Shown here piece by piece: positions 33,536 to 43,088 of a DNA stretch of 64,000 bases; the first letter of the stretch is position 1; every line of letters starts with the position of its first letter. Under the pieces are notes generated by a model. It searched no databases, was not told the origin of the DNA, and saw nothing but the letters and a program-made list of their open reading frames with translations. The stretch spans positions 1-64,000 of the forward strand of contig JBJXDZ010000010.1 of assembly GCA_046154645.1 (NCBI GenBank). The letters are read 5' to 3'. Both the position numbers and the translations under genes were made by a program. Source of the stretch: Ga0077555 sp046154645. Its GTDB lineage: Bacteria > Pseudomonadota > Alphaproteobacteria > Rhizobiales > Hyphomicrobiaceae.

Positions 33536-34663
33536 ATGAACTTCGATTTTCCTGACGACGTGAAGGAGATGCGCGAGGAGGCCAAACGCTTTCTCGCCGC
33601 CAAGTGCCCGCCGGGCGTGCCGCGCAAAATCCTCGACCACGGCGGCTCCCACGACAAAGCGTTGTGGAGCGAGATCGGCGCCATGGGCTGGCTCGGCTGC
33701 ACGGTGCCGGAGGCCTACGGCGGCTCGGGGCTCGGGCATCTCGCCACATGCGCGCTGGCCGAAGAGATTGGTTTTGCCATCGCACCCGTGCCGTTCGCCT
33801 CGACGGTCTATCTCGGCATCGAAGCGCTGCTGCTGTTTGGCAGCGAGGCGCAGAAGCAAGCCCATCTCCCCAAGCTCGCCAACGGCCAGGCCATCGCCAC
33901 CTTCGCCGTTGCAGAATTGCCTGGCCCCTTCGTCATCGACCGCCTCAAGGCGCGCCACACGGAGGGGCGCCTCACCGGCAGCAAGCTTGCCGTGGCCGAC
34001 GGCGATGTCGCCGCCCTCGCCATCGTCGTGGCGCAGGACCAGCGGCGCGGCGCCTGCCTCTGCCTCGTCGATCTCACCGGTGCCGGCGTTAAGCGCGACA
34101 CGGTGCCGACCGTCGATCCCTCGCGCTCGCACGCCAACATCACGTTCGATGGCGCCAAGTGCGAGGTGCTCGACGGCTGCAAGGGTACCGCCGATGTCCG
34201 CCGCCTGATCGACCGCGCGGCCATCATGATGGCCTTCGAGCAGGTGGGAGGCGCGCAAGCGGCCCTCGACATGGCGACAGGCTACGCCAAGGAACGCTAC
34301 GCCTTCGGCCGCCCGATCGGCTCGTTCCAGGCCATCAAGCACAAGCTTGCCGACATGTACGTGGCGATCGAGCTCGCCCGCTCCAACGCCTACTACGGCG
34401 CCTGGGCGCTGAATTCGAATGCCGCGGAGTTGGCCGTAGCCGCCGCCGTTGCCCGCATCGCGGCCAATGACGCCGGCTGGCTCGCCACCAAGGAGAACGT
34501 GCAGACGCACGGCGGCATGGGCTTCACCTGGGAGGGCGATGCGCACCTCTACTACCGCCGCGCCAAGCTGCTTGGCGTGGCCCTCGGCGGCTCCAGTGAA
34601 TGGAAGCGCCGCTTGATGGGCGAACTGAAAAGTAGCAACGCCGCCCTCGCCCACGCCGATTGA
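33536..34663 (+). CDS. Acyl-CoA dehydrogenase family protein
   Basis: 375 residues, the shorter ACAD type. Catalyses FAD-dependent alpha,beta-desaturation of acyl-CoA thioesters. Blocks: MGWLGCTVPEAYGGSGLGH, then a mid beta-domain, and the C-terminal helical domain AAIMMAFEQVGGAQAALDMA, YAFGRPIGSFQAIKHKLADM and the FAD-contact VQTHGGMGFTWEGDAHLYYR. The usual catalytic Glu lies in the C-terminal domain. It pairs with the next ACAD, 23 bases apart, which suggests a heteromeric enzyme as in steroid or isoprenoid catabolism (inference). Confidence 0.9.
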   Translation: MNFDFPDDVKEMREEAKRFLAAKCPPGVPRKILDHGGSHDKALWSEIGAMGWLGCTVPEAYGGSGLGHLATCALAEEIGFAIAPVPFASTVYLGIEALLLFGSEAQKQAHLPKLANGQAIATFAVAELPGPFVIDRLKARHTEGRLTGSKLAVADGDVAALAIVVAQDQRRGACLCLVDLTGAGVKRDTVPTVDPSRSHANITFDGAKCEVLDGCKGTADVRRLIDRAAIMMAFEQVGGAQAALDMATGYAKERYAFGRPIGSFQAIKHKLADMYVAIELARSNAYYGAWALNSNAAELAVAAAVARIAANDAGWLATKENVQTHGGMGFTWEGDAHLYYRRAKLLGVALGGSSEWKRRLMGELKSSNAALAHAD

Positions 34664-34686
34664 GCCCGACACGGGAGACCTGCCTC

Positions 34687-35925
34687 ATGGACTTTTCCGA
34701 CAGCCCCGAAGAAGCCAAGTTCCGCGCCGAAGTGCGCGCCTTCCTCGACAAGGCCGCCGTGCGCCGCGCACCCGGGGAGGTCAACGGCTATCGCCGCGGC
34801 CAGGACAAGCCCGGCGCCGTTGACGCGGCCAAGGCCTTCCAGCGCAAGAAATACGAGGCGGGCTATGCCGGCATCACCTGGCCCAAGGAGTGGGGCGGAC
34901 GCGGCGGCACGCCGATCCAACAGGTGATCTACAATCAGGAGGAAGCCCACTACAAAGTCATGTCGCAGATGTTCGTGATCGGCCTCGGCATGCTGATGCC
35001 GACGATCTGCACCTGGGGCACGCCCGAGCAGAAGGCTCGCTTCGTCGAGCCGGCCCTGCGCGGCGACGAGATCTGGTGCCAGCTGTTCTCGGAGCCGGCT
35101 GGCGGCTCGGATCTGGCGGCGCTGCGCACCCGGGCTGAACGCGACGGCGATGACTGGGTGATCAACGGCTCCAAGATCTGGACCTCGGGCGCGCACTACT
35201 CGAGCTACGGTTGCCTCGTCGCGCGCAGCGACTCGACCGCGCAAAAGCACAAGGGCCTCACCTACTTCTGGATCGACATGAAGGCCAAGGGCGTCGATAT
35301 CCAGCCAATCCGGCAGGCGTCTGGCTCGAGCCATTTCAATCAGGTCTTCTTCAATGATCTCCGCATTCCGGACTCACAACGCATCGGCGCTGTCGGCGAC
35401 GGCTGGAAGGTGGCGATCACCACGCTCATGAACGAGCGCTTTGCCGCCGGCGAGACGCCAGGCCCCGACGCCAACGAGCTGATCGAGCTGGCGCGGCAGC
35501 TGCAAAACGAGAACGGCCCCCTGATCGACGACCCCGCCGTACAGGAGCGCATCGCCGAGTTCTACGTGCGCACGCAGGGCCTGCGCTTCACCAAGTTCCG
35601 CACCATGACGCGGCTGGCGCGCGGCGGCACGCCCGGCCCCGAGGCTTCGATCGGCAAGCTGGTGACGGCATCGAAGCTGCAGGAGATCACGTCCTACGGC
35701 CTCGATCTGATGGGGCAGGCGGCCGGCGTTGCAACGTCCGACATGCCGCTCGCCGGCATCTTTGAAGAGGCCCTTATGTACTCGCCCGCCATGCGCATTG
35801 CCGGCGGCACCGACGAGATTCTGCGCAACATCATCGCCGAGCGCGTGTTGGGCTTGCCTCCGGACGTCCGCATCGACAAGGATGTGCCCTTCACGGACGT
35901 GCCAACCGGCGCCAAGCGGGCGTGA
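34687..35925 (+). CDS. Acyl-CoA dehydrogenase family protein
   Basis: 412 residues. Blocks: WPKEWGGRGGTPIQQVIYNQE, LFSEPAGGSDLAALRTRAER (substrate/FAD site), DDWVINGSKIWTSGAHYS, and the C-terminal MRIAGGTDEILRNIIAERVLG with the FAD-binding Gly-Gly. ATG 34687 gives MDFSDSPEEAKFRAEVRAFL, the usual start. Longer than its partner and of the FadE17/26-like subgroup, whose pairs form heterotetramers. Likely co-transcribed with the preceding ACAD; no CoA ligase or thiolase is nearby. Confidence 0.9.
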   Translation: MDFSDSPEEAKFRAEVRAFLDKAAVRRAPGEVNGYRRGQDKPGAVDAAKAFQRKKYEAGYAGITWPKEWGGRGGTPIQQVIYNQEEAHYKVMSQMFVIGLGMLMPTICTWGTPEQKARFVEPALRGDEIWCQLFSEPAGGSDLAALRTRAERDGDDWVINGSKIWTSGAHYSSYGCLVARSDSTAQKHKGLTYFWIDMKAKGVDIQPIRQASGSSHFNQVFFNDLRIPDSQRIGAVGDGWKVAITTLMNERFAAGETPGPDANELIELARQLQNENGPLIDDPAVQERIAEFYVRTQGLRFTKFRTMTRLARGGTPGPEASIGKLVTASKLQEITSYGLDLMGQAAGVATSDMPLAGIFEEALMYSPAMRIAGGTDEILRNIIAERVLGLPPDVRIDKDVPFTDVPTGAKRA

Positions 35926-36092
35926 GCGCTTGACGGACGCCGGCGGCTTCGGTGCCCGGGCGGAGCGGGGACGCCGTGCCGTTCCCACCGCCCGTGCCCC
36001 AATGGACGACCGCCTTGCCTTGCCGGCGATCCCATTGCATAGCTGGGGCAGGCTTCGGGCACACGCCGGCCGGCGATCCTCCAGGCAGAAAC

Positions 36093-36707
36093 ATGCTCCT
36101 CCTGATCGATAACTACGACAGTTTCACCTATAATCTCGTCCACTATCTGGGCGAACTTGGCGCGATCGCCGAGGTGGTGCGCAACGACAAGATCACGGTG
36201 GCAGCCGCCCTCAAGCTGAAACCCAAGGCGATCGTGCTGTCGCCCGGCCCCTGCACGCCCAACGAGGCCGGCATCTGCCTCGAGCTGATCGCCAAGGCCG
36301 GGGCGACCATCCCGCTGCTCGGCGTCTGTCTCGGCCATCAGGCACTGGGGCAGGTCTATGGCGGCAAGGTCGTTCGCGCGCCGCAGCCGATGCACGGCAA
36401 GCTCTCCGCCATCAAGACCGGCGGGCGCGGCCTCTTTGCCGGCATCACGCAGCGCTTCGAGGTGACGCGCTATCATTCGCTGATCGTCGAGCGGGCGAGC
36501 CTGCCGGCCGAACTCGAGATCACCGCCGAGACCGACGACGGCATCATCATGGGACTGCAGCACCGCACGCATCCGGTGCATGGCGTGCAGTTCCACCCCG
36601 AGAGCATCGCCTCCGAGCATGGCCACGCCATCCTGGCCAATTTCCTCTCGCTCGCCGGTCTGGCGCCGAAGCGCCGCAACGCGCCGGCCAGCCGGGTGGC
36701 CGCCTGA
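36093..36707 (+). CDS. trpG: Anthranilate synthase / aminodeoxychorismate synthase glutamine amidotransferase subunit
   Basis: 204 residues. The subunit hydrolyses glutamine and passes ammonia to TrpE (or PabB). Class I glutamine amidotransferase triad: Cys79 in GVCLGHQALG, His168 and Glu170 in GVQFHPESI. It starts MLLLIDNYDSFTYNLVHYLG and has VLSPGPCTPNEAGICLELI. ATG 36093 follows CCAGGCAG. trpD starts 29 bases after its stop, so both are on one transcript, and both TrpG and PabA duty is possible. Confidence 0.95.
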   Translation: MLLLIDNYDSFTYNLVHYLGELGAIAEVVRNDKITVAAALKLKPKAIVLSPGPCTPNEAGICLELIAKAGATIPLLGVCLGHQALGQVYGGKVVRAPQPMHGKLSAIKTGGRGLFAGITQRFEVTRYHSLIVERASLPAELEITAETDDGIIMGLQHRTHPVHGVQFHPESIASEHGHAILANFLSLAGLAPKRRNAPASRVAA

Positions 36708-36736
36708 TCCTCCCCACGCCCGCAAAGATCGCAGCC

Positions 36737-37756
36737 ATGCCGACGCAAACGCTCAAAGCCCTGATCCAGAAAGTCGCGACCGGGGCCACGCTCTCGTCCG
36801 AGGAAATCCGCACCGCCCTCGACATCATGACCGACGGGCACGCCACGCAGGCGCAGATGGGCGCCTTCCTGATGGCGCTCAGGGTGCGCGGCGAAACGGT
36901 GGAGGAGATCACTGGCGCCTCGCAGATGCTGCGCGCGCGCATGCACCGGGTGGAGGCACCGGCCGGCGCCGTCGATATCGTCGGCACGGGCGGCGACAGT
37001 CACGGCACCTACAATGTCTCGACCTGCGCCTCGCTGGTGGCGGCCGGCTGCGGCTTGAAGATCGCCAAGCACGGCAACCGCTCGGTGTCCTCAATCTCGG
37101 GCGCCTCCGATGTGCTGGCAGCCCTTGGCGTCAAGCTCGACGTCACACCCGCGACCATCACCAAGGCGATCAACGAGGCTGGCGTCGGCTTCATGTGGGC
37201 GCCGCTGCATCACCCGGCCATGAAGCATTGGGCGCCCGTGCGGGCGGAGCTTGGCATCCGCACCCTGTTCAATCTCCTGGGTCCCATTTCCAATCCAGCC
37301 GGCGTCACGCGCCAGGTGGTGGGCGTGTTCTCATGGCAGTGGGTGGAGCCGATCGCTAACGTCCTGAAGAATCTCGGCGCCGAGCATGTCTGGGTGGTGC
37401 ACGGCCATGACGGCCTCGACGAGATGACGACGACCGGCTCGACCGACGTCGCCGAGGTCAAGAACGGCGAGATCCGCGTCTTCGAGGTGACTCCGGCCGA
37501 TGCCGGGCTGGCGCCCGCCAAGCTGTCGGACCTGAAGGGCGGCGATGCCCGCACCAATGCGGCGGCGATTCGCGACGTACTCGCCGGCAAACGGGGACCG
37601 TTCCGCGACATCGTGCTGCTCAATGCCGCAGCCGCGCTGATCGTCGGCGGCAAGACCACGGAACTGCGGCAGGGCGTCGAGATGGCAGCCCACGCCATCG
37701 ACAGCGGCGCTGCGCTGCGGGCGCTGGAGACACTGATCGCGGTCACCAATGCCTGA
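36737..37756 (+). CDS. trpD: Anthranilate phosphoribosyltransferase
   Basis: 339 residues. TrpD joins anthranilate to phosphoribosyl pyrophosphate in tryptophan synthesis. The PRPP site GTGGD is at 83-87, the KHGNRSVSS loop at 111-119, and the anthranilate-side IRTLFNLLGPISNPA follows at about 175-189. Length and motifs are complete. In many Rhizobiales trpC-moaC-moeA follow trpD; here hspQ does, so the cluster is broken. Confidence 0.96.
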   Translation: MPTQTLKALIQKVATGATLSSEEIRTALDIMTDGHATQAQMGAFLMALRVRGETVEEITGASQMLRARMHRVEAPAGAVDIVGTGGDSHGTYNVSTCASLVAAGCGLKIAKHGNRSVSSISGASDVLAALGVKLDVTPATITKAINEAGVGFMWAPLHHPAMKHWAPVRAELGIRTLFNLLGPISNPAGVTRQVVGVFSWQWVEPIANVLKNLGAEHVWVVHGHDGLDEMTTTGSTDVAEVKNGEIRVFEVTPADAGLAPAKLSDLKGGDARTNAAAIRDVLAGKRGPFRDIVLLNAAAALIVGGKTTELRQGVEMAAHAIDSGAALRALETLIAVTNA

Positions 37757-37854
37757 CGGCTCAAGTCCGCTGCCTGCAAGGAAGCATTTTCTACGTTGCG
37801 GGTGGAAATCGACAGCTCATTGACTTGGCCCACGCCTCGTCCAATATCTGGTCG

Positions 37855-38319
37855 ATGAAAACGACAAAGACAAAAAAGCCGTCACCACCACGGGCAGGTT
37901 CCGAGAGCGCGGAAATCGCAACAGAAAACGTTGCCGTGCCCGTGCCGAGGGACGTTGAAGCAACGCCGAAAAAGGCGCCGCGTCGGCGTGGCAAAGCCAT
38001 GCCCAAAGCGAAATTCAGCATCGGCGAGGTGGTGCGGCACCGCTACTACCCGTTCCGCGGAATCATTTTCGACGTCGATCCGGTGTTCAACTCGACCGAG
38101 GAATGGTGGCAGTCGATCCCGGAAGAGATCCGGCCGCGCAAGAATCAACCATTCTATCACCTGCTCGCCGAGAACGAGAAGACCGAGTACATCGCCTACG
38201 TCTCGGAGCAGAACCTGTTGCCGGATCCATCCGGAAAGCCCTTGCGCCACCCGCAGGTGCGCGAGCTGTTTGCCGAGGAGGACGGCCGCTTCCGTGCCAC
38301 CTTCATGCTGGAGCACTGA
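37855..38319 (+). CDS. hspQ: Heat shock protein HspQ with N-terminal extension
   Basis: 154 residues from ATG 37855. The C-terminal 107 residues (from Met at 37999, MPKAKFSIGEVVRHRYYPFR) match HspQ: GIIFDVDPVFNSTEEWW, FYHLLAENEKTEYIAYVSEQN, HPQVRELF. HspQ binds hemimethylated DNA and modulates DnaA and Lon substrates in E. coli. The first 48 residues are Lys/Pro/Ser/Arg-rich and disordered. If translation starts at 37999, the protein has the normal length; no strong ribosome site decides. A bidirectional terminator follows. Confidence 0.88.
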   Translation: MKTTKTKKPSPPRAGSESAEIATENVAVPVPRDVEATPKKAPRRRGKAMPKAKFSIGEVVRHRYYPFRGIIFDVDPVFNSTEEWWQSIPEEIRPRKNQPFYHLLAENEKTEYIAYVSEQNLLPDPSGKPLRHPQVRELFAEEDGRFRATFMLEH

Positions 38320-38360
38320 GCGCCCGCCCGCCCGTCAAACGGTGTGGCGCCCAATAACAA

Positions 38361-38392
38361 AAAGGCCGCCAGGGTGGAACCCGGCGGCCTTT
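38361..38392. terminator. Bidirectional terminator between hspQ and the IalB gene
   Basis: AAAGGCCGCC (38361-38370) and GGCGGCCTTT (38383-38392) form a perfect stem, extended by GGG/CCC in the loop region. A-tract on one side and T-tract on the other suit two convergent genes. Confidence 0.85.
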
Positions 38393-38420
38393 CGTCGTTG
38401 CAATAGGTTGTCGATGATCG

Positions 38421-39272
38421 CTACTTCTTGTCGGCGGCCTTCGGGGCAGCCTTGGCAGGTGCGGCAGCTGGAGCAGAGGCCGGCTGCTGCTGGCCAGCAC
38501 CCTGCTGCTTCTGGGCCTCTTCCATGATCGCCTGCTGACGGGCCGCCAGCTGCTTCATGAGCTCGCGCCGGCCCTCGCTGTACTTCACATTGTCGACCGG
38601 CTGGCCATCGAGCGCACTGCCGAAGCCCGACAGCGGCACCGGGAAGGCAATGACCTGACCGTTGGCATTGATGGCGAACACCATCAAGCCGGCATTGGAC
38701 TTCATGCTGTCGACGATGTCTTTCGTCAACTCGATCTCGGCCGTGCAGCCGGCCGGGTGGCAGAGCGTGAACTTCAGGTTGATGGTCGCCAGCTTGGCAT
38801 CATCGACCTTCTCGTTCTTCTGCGCCTTTTCCCACAGGTCTTTGTTGTAGACGGCAGCTTTCAGGCCCGGCTGGATGGCCATTCCGAGCGGCACCATGAT
38901 CATGAGATGCTGCTTGTCGACGCCTTCCACCTGACGTACCGCGGCCGAGACCAGCACCATGCCGGTATTGCCGTCGAGGCGCTCATGGTGCGTCAGACAG
39001 ATGCTTTTCTCGGCCCGGACATCCTTGTTATCCTTGTCCTTGATCATCACCGGGGCCTTCTCGCACAGCTTGACCCACATGATCGGCGGGCCGGCGGCCT
39101 GCTCAGGTGCCGCTGCCGCAGGAGCCGGGGCCGCGGCCTTGGGCGCTGCCTCCTGCTTCTTTTGCTGCGCAATGGCGCCGCTGGCCGCAACCAGCGAGAC
39201 CGCAAGCCCGAGGCCAGCCAGCGCACCGCAGCCGCGCATCATCGTGCCGAATATCGAAGCTTTCCCGTTCAT
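38421..39272 (-). CDS. Invasion-associated locus B (IalB) family protein
   Basis: 283 residues. Signal peptide with cleavage after AIAQ (near 35), an Ala/Pro linker, then the IalB domain: VKLCEKAPVMIKDKDNK, ICLTHHERLDGNTGMVLVSA, LMIMVPLGMAIQPGLKAAVY, and FTLCHPAGCTAEIEL with the conserved Cys pair. The C-terminus is Gln/Ala/Pro-rich. IalB proteins are periplasmic or outer-membrane; the Bartonella member aids erythrocyte invasion, but the family is common in free-living species. ATG 39272 gives the signal peptide. Confidence 0.88.
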   Translation of the reverse strand: MNGKASIFGTMMRGCGALAGLGLAVSLVAASGAIAQQKKQEAAPKAAAPAPAAAAPEQAAGPPIMWVKLCEKAPVMIKDKDNKDVRAEKSICLTHHERLDGNTGMVLVSAAVRQVEGVDKQHLMIMVPLGMAIQPGLKAAVYNKDLWEKAQKNEKVDDAKLATINLKFTLCHPAGCTAEIELTKDIVDSMKSNAGLMVFAINANGQVIAFPVPLSGFGSALDGQPVDNVKYSEGRRELMKQLAARQQAIMEEAQKQQGAGQQQPASAPAAAPAKAAPKAADKK

Positions 39273-39681
39273 GGTTCCCCTTGCCTTTCCTGAGGAGCCG
39301 GCACCCCCGCCGCGCGTCCATTTCGAGCGTGCCATTTCGAGGACCGAAGCCTCAAACGGCACATTGGAGCGGGCCCGGCGTCGACGATCTGTAGCAACCA
39401 GCCGTCACGTCGAGCGGGCCACCCCGACATCACCCCACGTGTGGGCCGGGAGTAAGGGCCCGATTGCGGCAATCCCGTGGCTGCCGGTGCAACCTGCGGC
39501 ATCATTGCCGAGGATTAGTCTTTCGATCGTGCCTTGCGCGCCACGAACGCGGCATGTGGCCGGGCTCGGGATTACGACGGCCGCAAGAGCGGCGACACCG
39601 GCGACGGACGTGCAGCCGCCATGTTATTCACGCACACTTACGGCGCACCATCGCCCGACGACGCCGAGAAAGTGTCATTCG
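39273..39681. other. 409-bp divergent gap, no gene seen
   Basis: Between the IalB gene and the second solute-binding protein. The rightward frame is open across part of it, but codon use looks non-coding. I see no terminator, tRNA or clear palindrome; it presumably holds both promoters. Confidence 0.4.
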
Positions 39682-41517
39682 ATGACTCTGTCATGCCCCG
39701 GTCCCACCCGCTTTGCCCCAGGCCTGCCACGCATGATCGTTTTTCTGGCGCTGGCTTTGGCGCTCATCACCCAGCCAATCCGGGCCGCAGAAAAGCTGCA
39801 CGGCATCGCCATGCATGGCGCCCCGGTCCTGGCACCAGGCTTCGCGCATTTCCCCTATGTCAATCCGGCGGCACCGAAGGGTGGCAGCATCACCCTCGGC
39901 CAGATCGGCACCTTCGACAGCTTGAACCCGTTCATCCTCAAGGGTCTCGCCGCCAACGGTGTGCGTGAGTACGTCTACGAGAGCCTGCTCGCCCGCTCCC
40001 TCGATGAGCCGTTCTCACTCTATGGCCTGCTGGCGGAAAGCATCGAACTCCCCGACGATCGCCGCTCGGTCACCTTTCACCTCAATCCGAAGGCGCGCTT
40101 CTCCGACGGCCAGCCCGTCACCGCCGAGGACGTGGTGTTCTCCTGGCGTCTGCTGAAGGAGCGCGGCCAGCCCTATCACCGCGCCAACTATGGCAGCGTC
40201 ACCAGCGCCGAGGCACGCGGGCCGCTGACCGTCCACTTTGCCTTCAATGAGGACGGCAATCGCGAGGCGCCGCTGCTGCTCGGGTTGATGCCCATCCTGC
40301 CGCGGCACCGGATCGACCCCGAAACCTGGGAACGCACCACCTTCGAGCCCCCGGTCGGTTCCGGTCCCTATGTGGTCGCGAGCCTGGACCCCGGCCGCCA
40401 TGTTATCTTCCGCCAGCATCCGGCCTGGTGGGGTCGCGACCTTCCCGTCAACCGGGGCCGCTTCAACTTCGGCGATATCCGCTACGAGTATTTTCGCGAC
40501 CAGGGCGGCCTTTTCGAGGCCTTCAAGGTTGGCGAGGTGCATCTGCGCGCCGAGGACGATGCTGGCCGCTGGGCGGAGGGCTACACCTTTGCCGCCGTCA
40601 CCGAAGGCCGCATCCGCCGCCGCGAGATCGCGACCAGCCTGCCGGCCGGCATGAGTGCCCTGGTGTTCAATACGCGCCGGCCCGTGTTCGCTGATCGCCG
40701 CGTGCGCGAAGCGCTGATCCACCTGTTCGATTTCGAGTGGATCAACAAGAACCTGCATCATGGCGCCTACACGCGCACGCAAAGCCTGTTCGAGCGTTCG
40801 GAGCTGTCGGCCCATGGCCGCCCCGCTGACGCTACAGAACGCGCCTTGCTCGCCCCGCATCTGGCCAAGATCAAGCCCGAGGTGCTGGCTGGCACCTATT
40901 CGCAACCGCGCACCGATGGCAGCGGGCAGAGCCGCACGTCATTGCAGGCCGCCTTCAAGCTGCTCGCCGACGCGGGTTACGTGCAAGTGGGCGGCAAGCT
41001 TGTGCACGGCACCACCCGCGAGCCGCTGGCGTTCGAGCTGATGGCCGCTACCCGGGCCGAGGAGCGCCTGTTTCAGGCCTACACGCAGAACCTGACGCGC
41101 CTTGGCATCACGGCCAGCATCCGCCTGACCGACAGCGCCCAACGCTGGGCGCGCATGCGGACGTTCGACTTCGACGTCATCCAGTGGACCTGGGCCGCGT
41201 CGCTCTCACCGGGTAACGAGCAGATGAACCGCTGGAGCGTCGAGAGCGCCACGACGGAGCTGTCGCTCAACTACACCGGCATCAAGGAGCCGGCCGCCAA
41301 CGCCCTGATCGAGGCCATCCTGTCGGCGCGCGATCGCCCTACGTTCGTTTCCGCCGTGCGCGCGCTGGATCGCCTCGTCATCTCGGGCGATTACGTGGTT
41401 CCACTCTACCACCCGCGCACGCAATGGATCGCCCACTGGAGCCACATCGAAGGACCGGAGAAGCCGCCCGTGTGGGGCTTCGTACTCGACACCTGGTGGG
41501 CCAAACCGACGCCCTGA
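39682..41517 (+). CDS. Extracellular solute-binding protein, family 5 (YejA-like)
   Basis: 611 residues from ATG 39682. Hydrophobic signal IVFLALALALITQPIRA, then LHGIAMHGAPVLAPGFAHFP and the YejA-type sequence YVNPAAPKGGSITLGQIGTF, DSLNPFILKG, plus VTFHLNPKARFSDGQPVTAEDVVFSW. YejA-type proteins bind microcin C-like or short peptides. ATG 39733 is another start but lacks a positively charged n-region. The usual yejB-yejE-yejF genes are absent here. Confidence 0.9.
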   Translation: MTLSCPGPTRFAPGLPRMIVFLALALALITQPIRAAEKLHGIAMHGAPVLAPGFAHFPYVNPAAPKGGSITLGQIGTFDSLNPFILKGLAANGVREYVYESLLARSLDEPFSLYGLLAESIELPDDRRSVTFHLNPKARFSDGQPVTAEDVVFSWRLLKERGQPYHRANYGSVTSAEARGPLTVHFAFNEDGNREAPLLLGLMPILPRHRIDPETWERTTFEPPVGSGPYVVASLDPGRHVIFRQHPAWWGRDLPVNRGRFNFGDIRYEYFRDQGGLFEAFKVGEVHLRAEDDAGRWAEGYTFAAVTEGRIRRREIATSLPAGMSALVFNTRRPVFADRRVREALIHLFDFEWINKNLHHGAYTRTQSLFERSELSAHGRPADATERALLAPHLAKIKPEVLAGTYSQPRTDGSGQSRTSLQAAFKLLADAGYVQVGGKLVHGTTREPLAFELMAATRAEERLFQAYTQNLTRLGITASIRLTDSAQRWARMRTFDFDVIQWTWAASLSPGNEQMNRWSVESATTELSLNYTGIKEPAANALIEAILSARDRPTFVSAVRALDRLVISGDYVVPLYHPRTQWIAHWSHIEGPEKPPVWGFVLDTWWAKPTP

Positions 41518-41564
41518 GGCGGGCCAAGACTGGTCTCCCCTGTCCGCGACGCCAGCCTGGACCA

Positions 41565-43088
41565 TCAATTGCCAGTGCCGGCAGTCGGCGGCACAGCCGG
41601 ACGGATCGGCTCGATCAAGGCCGGCATGTCCGGCTTGCCCGGTGCCAGTGCCGCCTGACGCACTGCCATCGGCTTCGCCAGATCCAGCTCGAACGGCGTC
41701 TCGCCCTCGATGGCGCGATCAACCGGTGCATAGACAAACTGCCCGCCAACGATCCGCCCGCCCTCGCGATAGGGCTCGACGCGGCCCAGAATCTGGCGGT
41801 TCGCATCCAGCAGATAGACCACACCCTTGTCCGGCGATTCCTCGCCGACAGCGGCGACGGTTGCCGGAATGAGCCGGCCGAACTCCGGCAACCGCTTCAT
41901 GGTGGCGAGATTGGCACGCAGATAGCTCGCCAGCGGCGACAAGGTCGCGCCGGTCACGGTCGTCGGCGCTGACGTCACGGCAACCGGCGTCGGCGCCGGC
42001 CGCGCGGAAGGTGTCGCCACCGCCAGACGGGGCGGGACAATGCCGCGTTCGGCGACCGGGATGCTCGGTGACACGCCGCGGCGCTGGATCAGGTCGCCGA
42101 GGCGCGCGCTGGCTGCGACCACCTGCTGCGAGGTGGCTGGGACAAACGGCAGCGTCACGGGCGCGCCTGCATTGGCGCGGATGGCAGACAAACGCTGGTT
42201 GTAGGCATTGAGCATCGGCAGGCCCTCGCTGCCCCGATGATTGACCACCTTCAGATGCGGCGCCGCTGTCTTGACGATGGCGCCAAGCACGATTCCCGCC
42301 AGGTTCTGCAAGGGTTCGGCCGCGTCGTTGACGTTCTTCGCCACTTCGACGCCGGGCCCCGCACTGCCGTAGTTGGAGGCATGTATGCTGACGACGTCAT
42401 AGGGCGCCACCTGCACCACCGTCACGAAACGATGGCCCCGCGCGTCGGTGGCCTGCTTGCTCATGTAGAAGGGCACGTACACCGAGCTGCTGTGCGAGGA
42501 GATGGTGTCGAAGGTGTCGGTATTGCGCGAGCCGTTGTGGAACTCGTGATACACGAAGTAGCGCATCTCGCGCAGGCCGCGCCGGCGATAGGATTGTCCA
42601 GCGCGCAGCCGGGGGCTGTGCACGATCAGCACATACTCGCTGGCTGAAACCCACAGGCGGCCGGCGGGAATCCAACCATCGGCGCCAATGGCCGGCAAGG
42701 CGAGCGCACACTCCAAGGCCGCACAGCCCTTGAATGCGGCCGGTGCCGGCGGCCGGCCTTCGGTGGCCTGCAGGACCGCCATGGTGTCGTTGAAGGACGT
42801 CTGCCCGCGCTCCGTGCGATAGAGCGGCCAGCCATCGACCAGCGCCTGATCGCCTTCGCTGCGCGGTAACGATGTAGCCCGCGTCCGTGACACGCCGATA
42901 TTGCGCGCGTTGATTGGTGTGGCGTCGAGGGCGGACGACTGGGCCGAGGCGGGCCCTGTCGGCACTGACGCCGCCAGCATCGCACCCAAGGCCACCATCG
43001 CCAGCCCGAAACGCTGCTTTCGCACCGCGGCCGATGTGGCCAGAAAAGCTGGTTCGACCAAGCTTGAATCGCGCCGACGCATACGCAT
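41565..43088 (-). CDS. Large exported protein of unknown function
   Basis: 507 residues. Arg-rich n-region (MRMRRRDSSLVE), hydrophobic core RFGLAMVALGAMLAASVPTG and cleavage after PASAQ near 50. The mature part has a conserved-looking domain (about 75-260) with Cys pair GCAALECALALP, ASEYVLIVHSPRLRAGQSY, and YFVYHEFHNGSRNTDTFDTI, then Ala/Pro linkers. HEFHN is not an HExxH metal site. Family unknown. It is divergent from the Ser/Thr kinase gene, which may point to a linked envelope function. Start ATG 43088. Confidence 0.75.
   Translation of the reverse strand: MRMRRRDSSLVEPAFLATSAAVRKQRFGLAMVALGAMLAASVPTGPASAQSSALDATPINARNIGVSRTRATSLPRSEGDQALVDGWPLYRTERGQTSFNDTMAVLQATEGRPPAPAAFKGCAALECALALPAIGADGWIPAGRLWVSASEYVLIVHSPRLRAGQSYRRRGLREMRYFVYHEFHNGSRNTDTFDTISSHSSSVYVPFYMSKQATDARGHRFVTVVQVAPYDVVSIHASNYGSAGPGVEVAKNVNDAAEPLQNLAGIVLGAIVKTAAPHLKVVNHRGSEGLPMLNAYNQRLSAIRANAGAPVTLPFVPATSQQVVAASARLGDLIQRRGVSPSIPVAERGIVPPRLAVATPSARPAPTPVAVTSAPTTVTGATLSPLASYLRANLATMKRLPEFGRLIPATVAAVGEESPDKGVVYLLDANRQILGRVEPYREGGRIVGGQFVYAPVDRAIEGETPFELDLAKPMAVRQAALAPGKPDMPALIEPIRPAVPPTAGTGN

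Noticed and set aside
42530..42560. HEFHN as a zinc-protease HExxH motif in the large exported protein
   Set aside because: The fifth position is Asn, not His, so the metal-binding pattern is not met.
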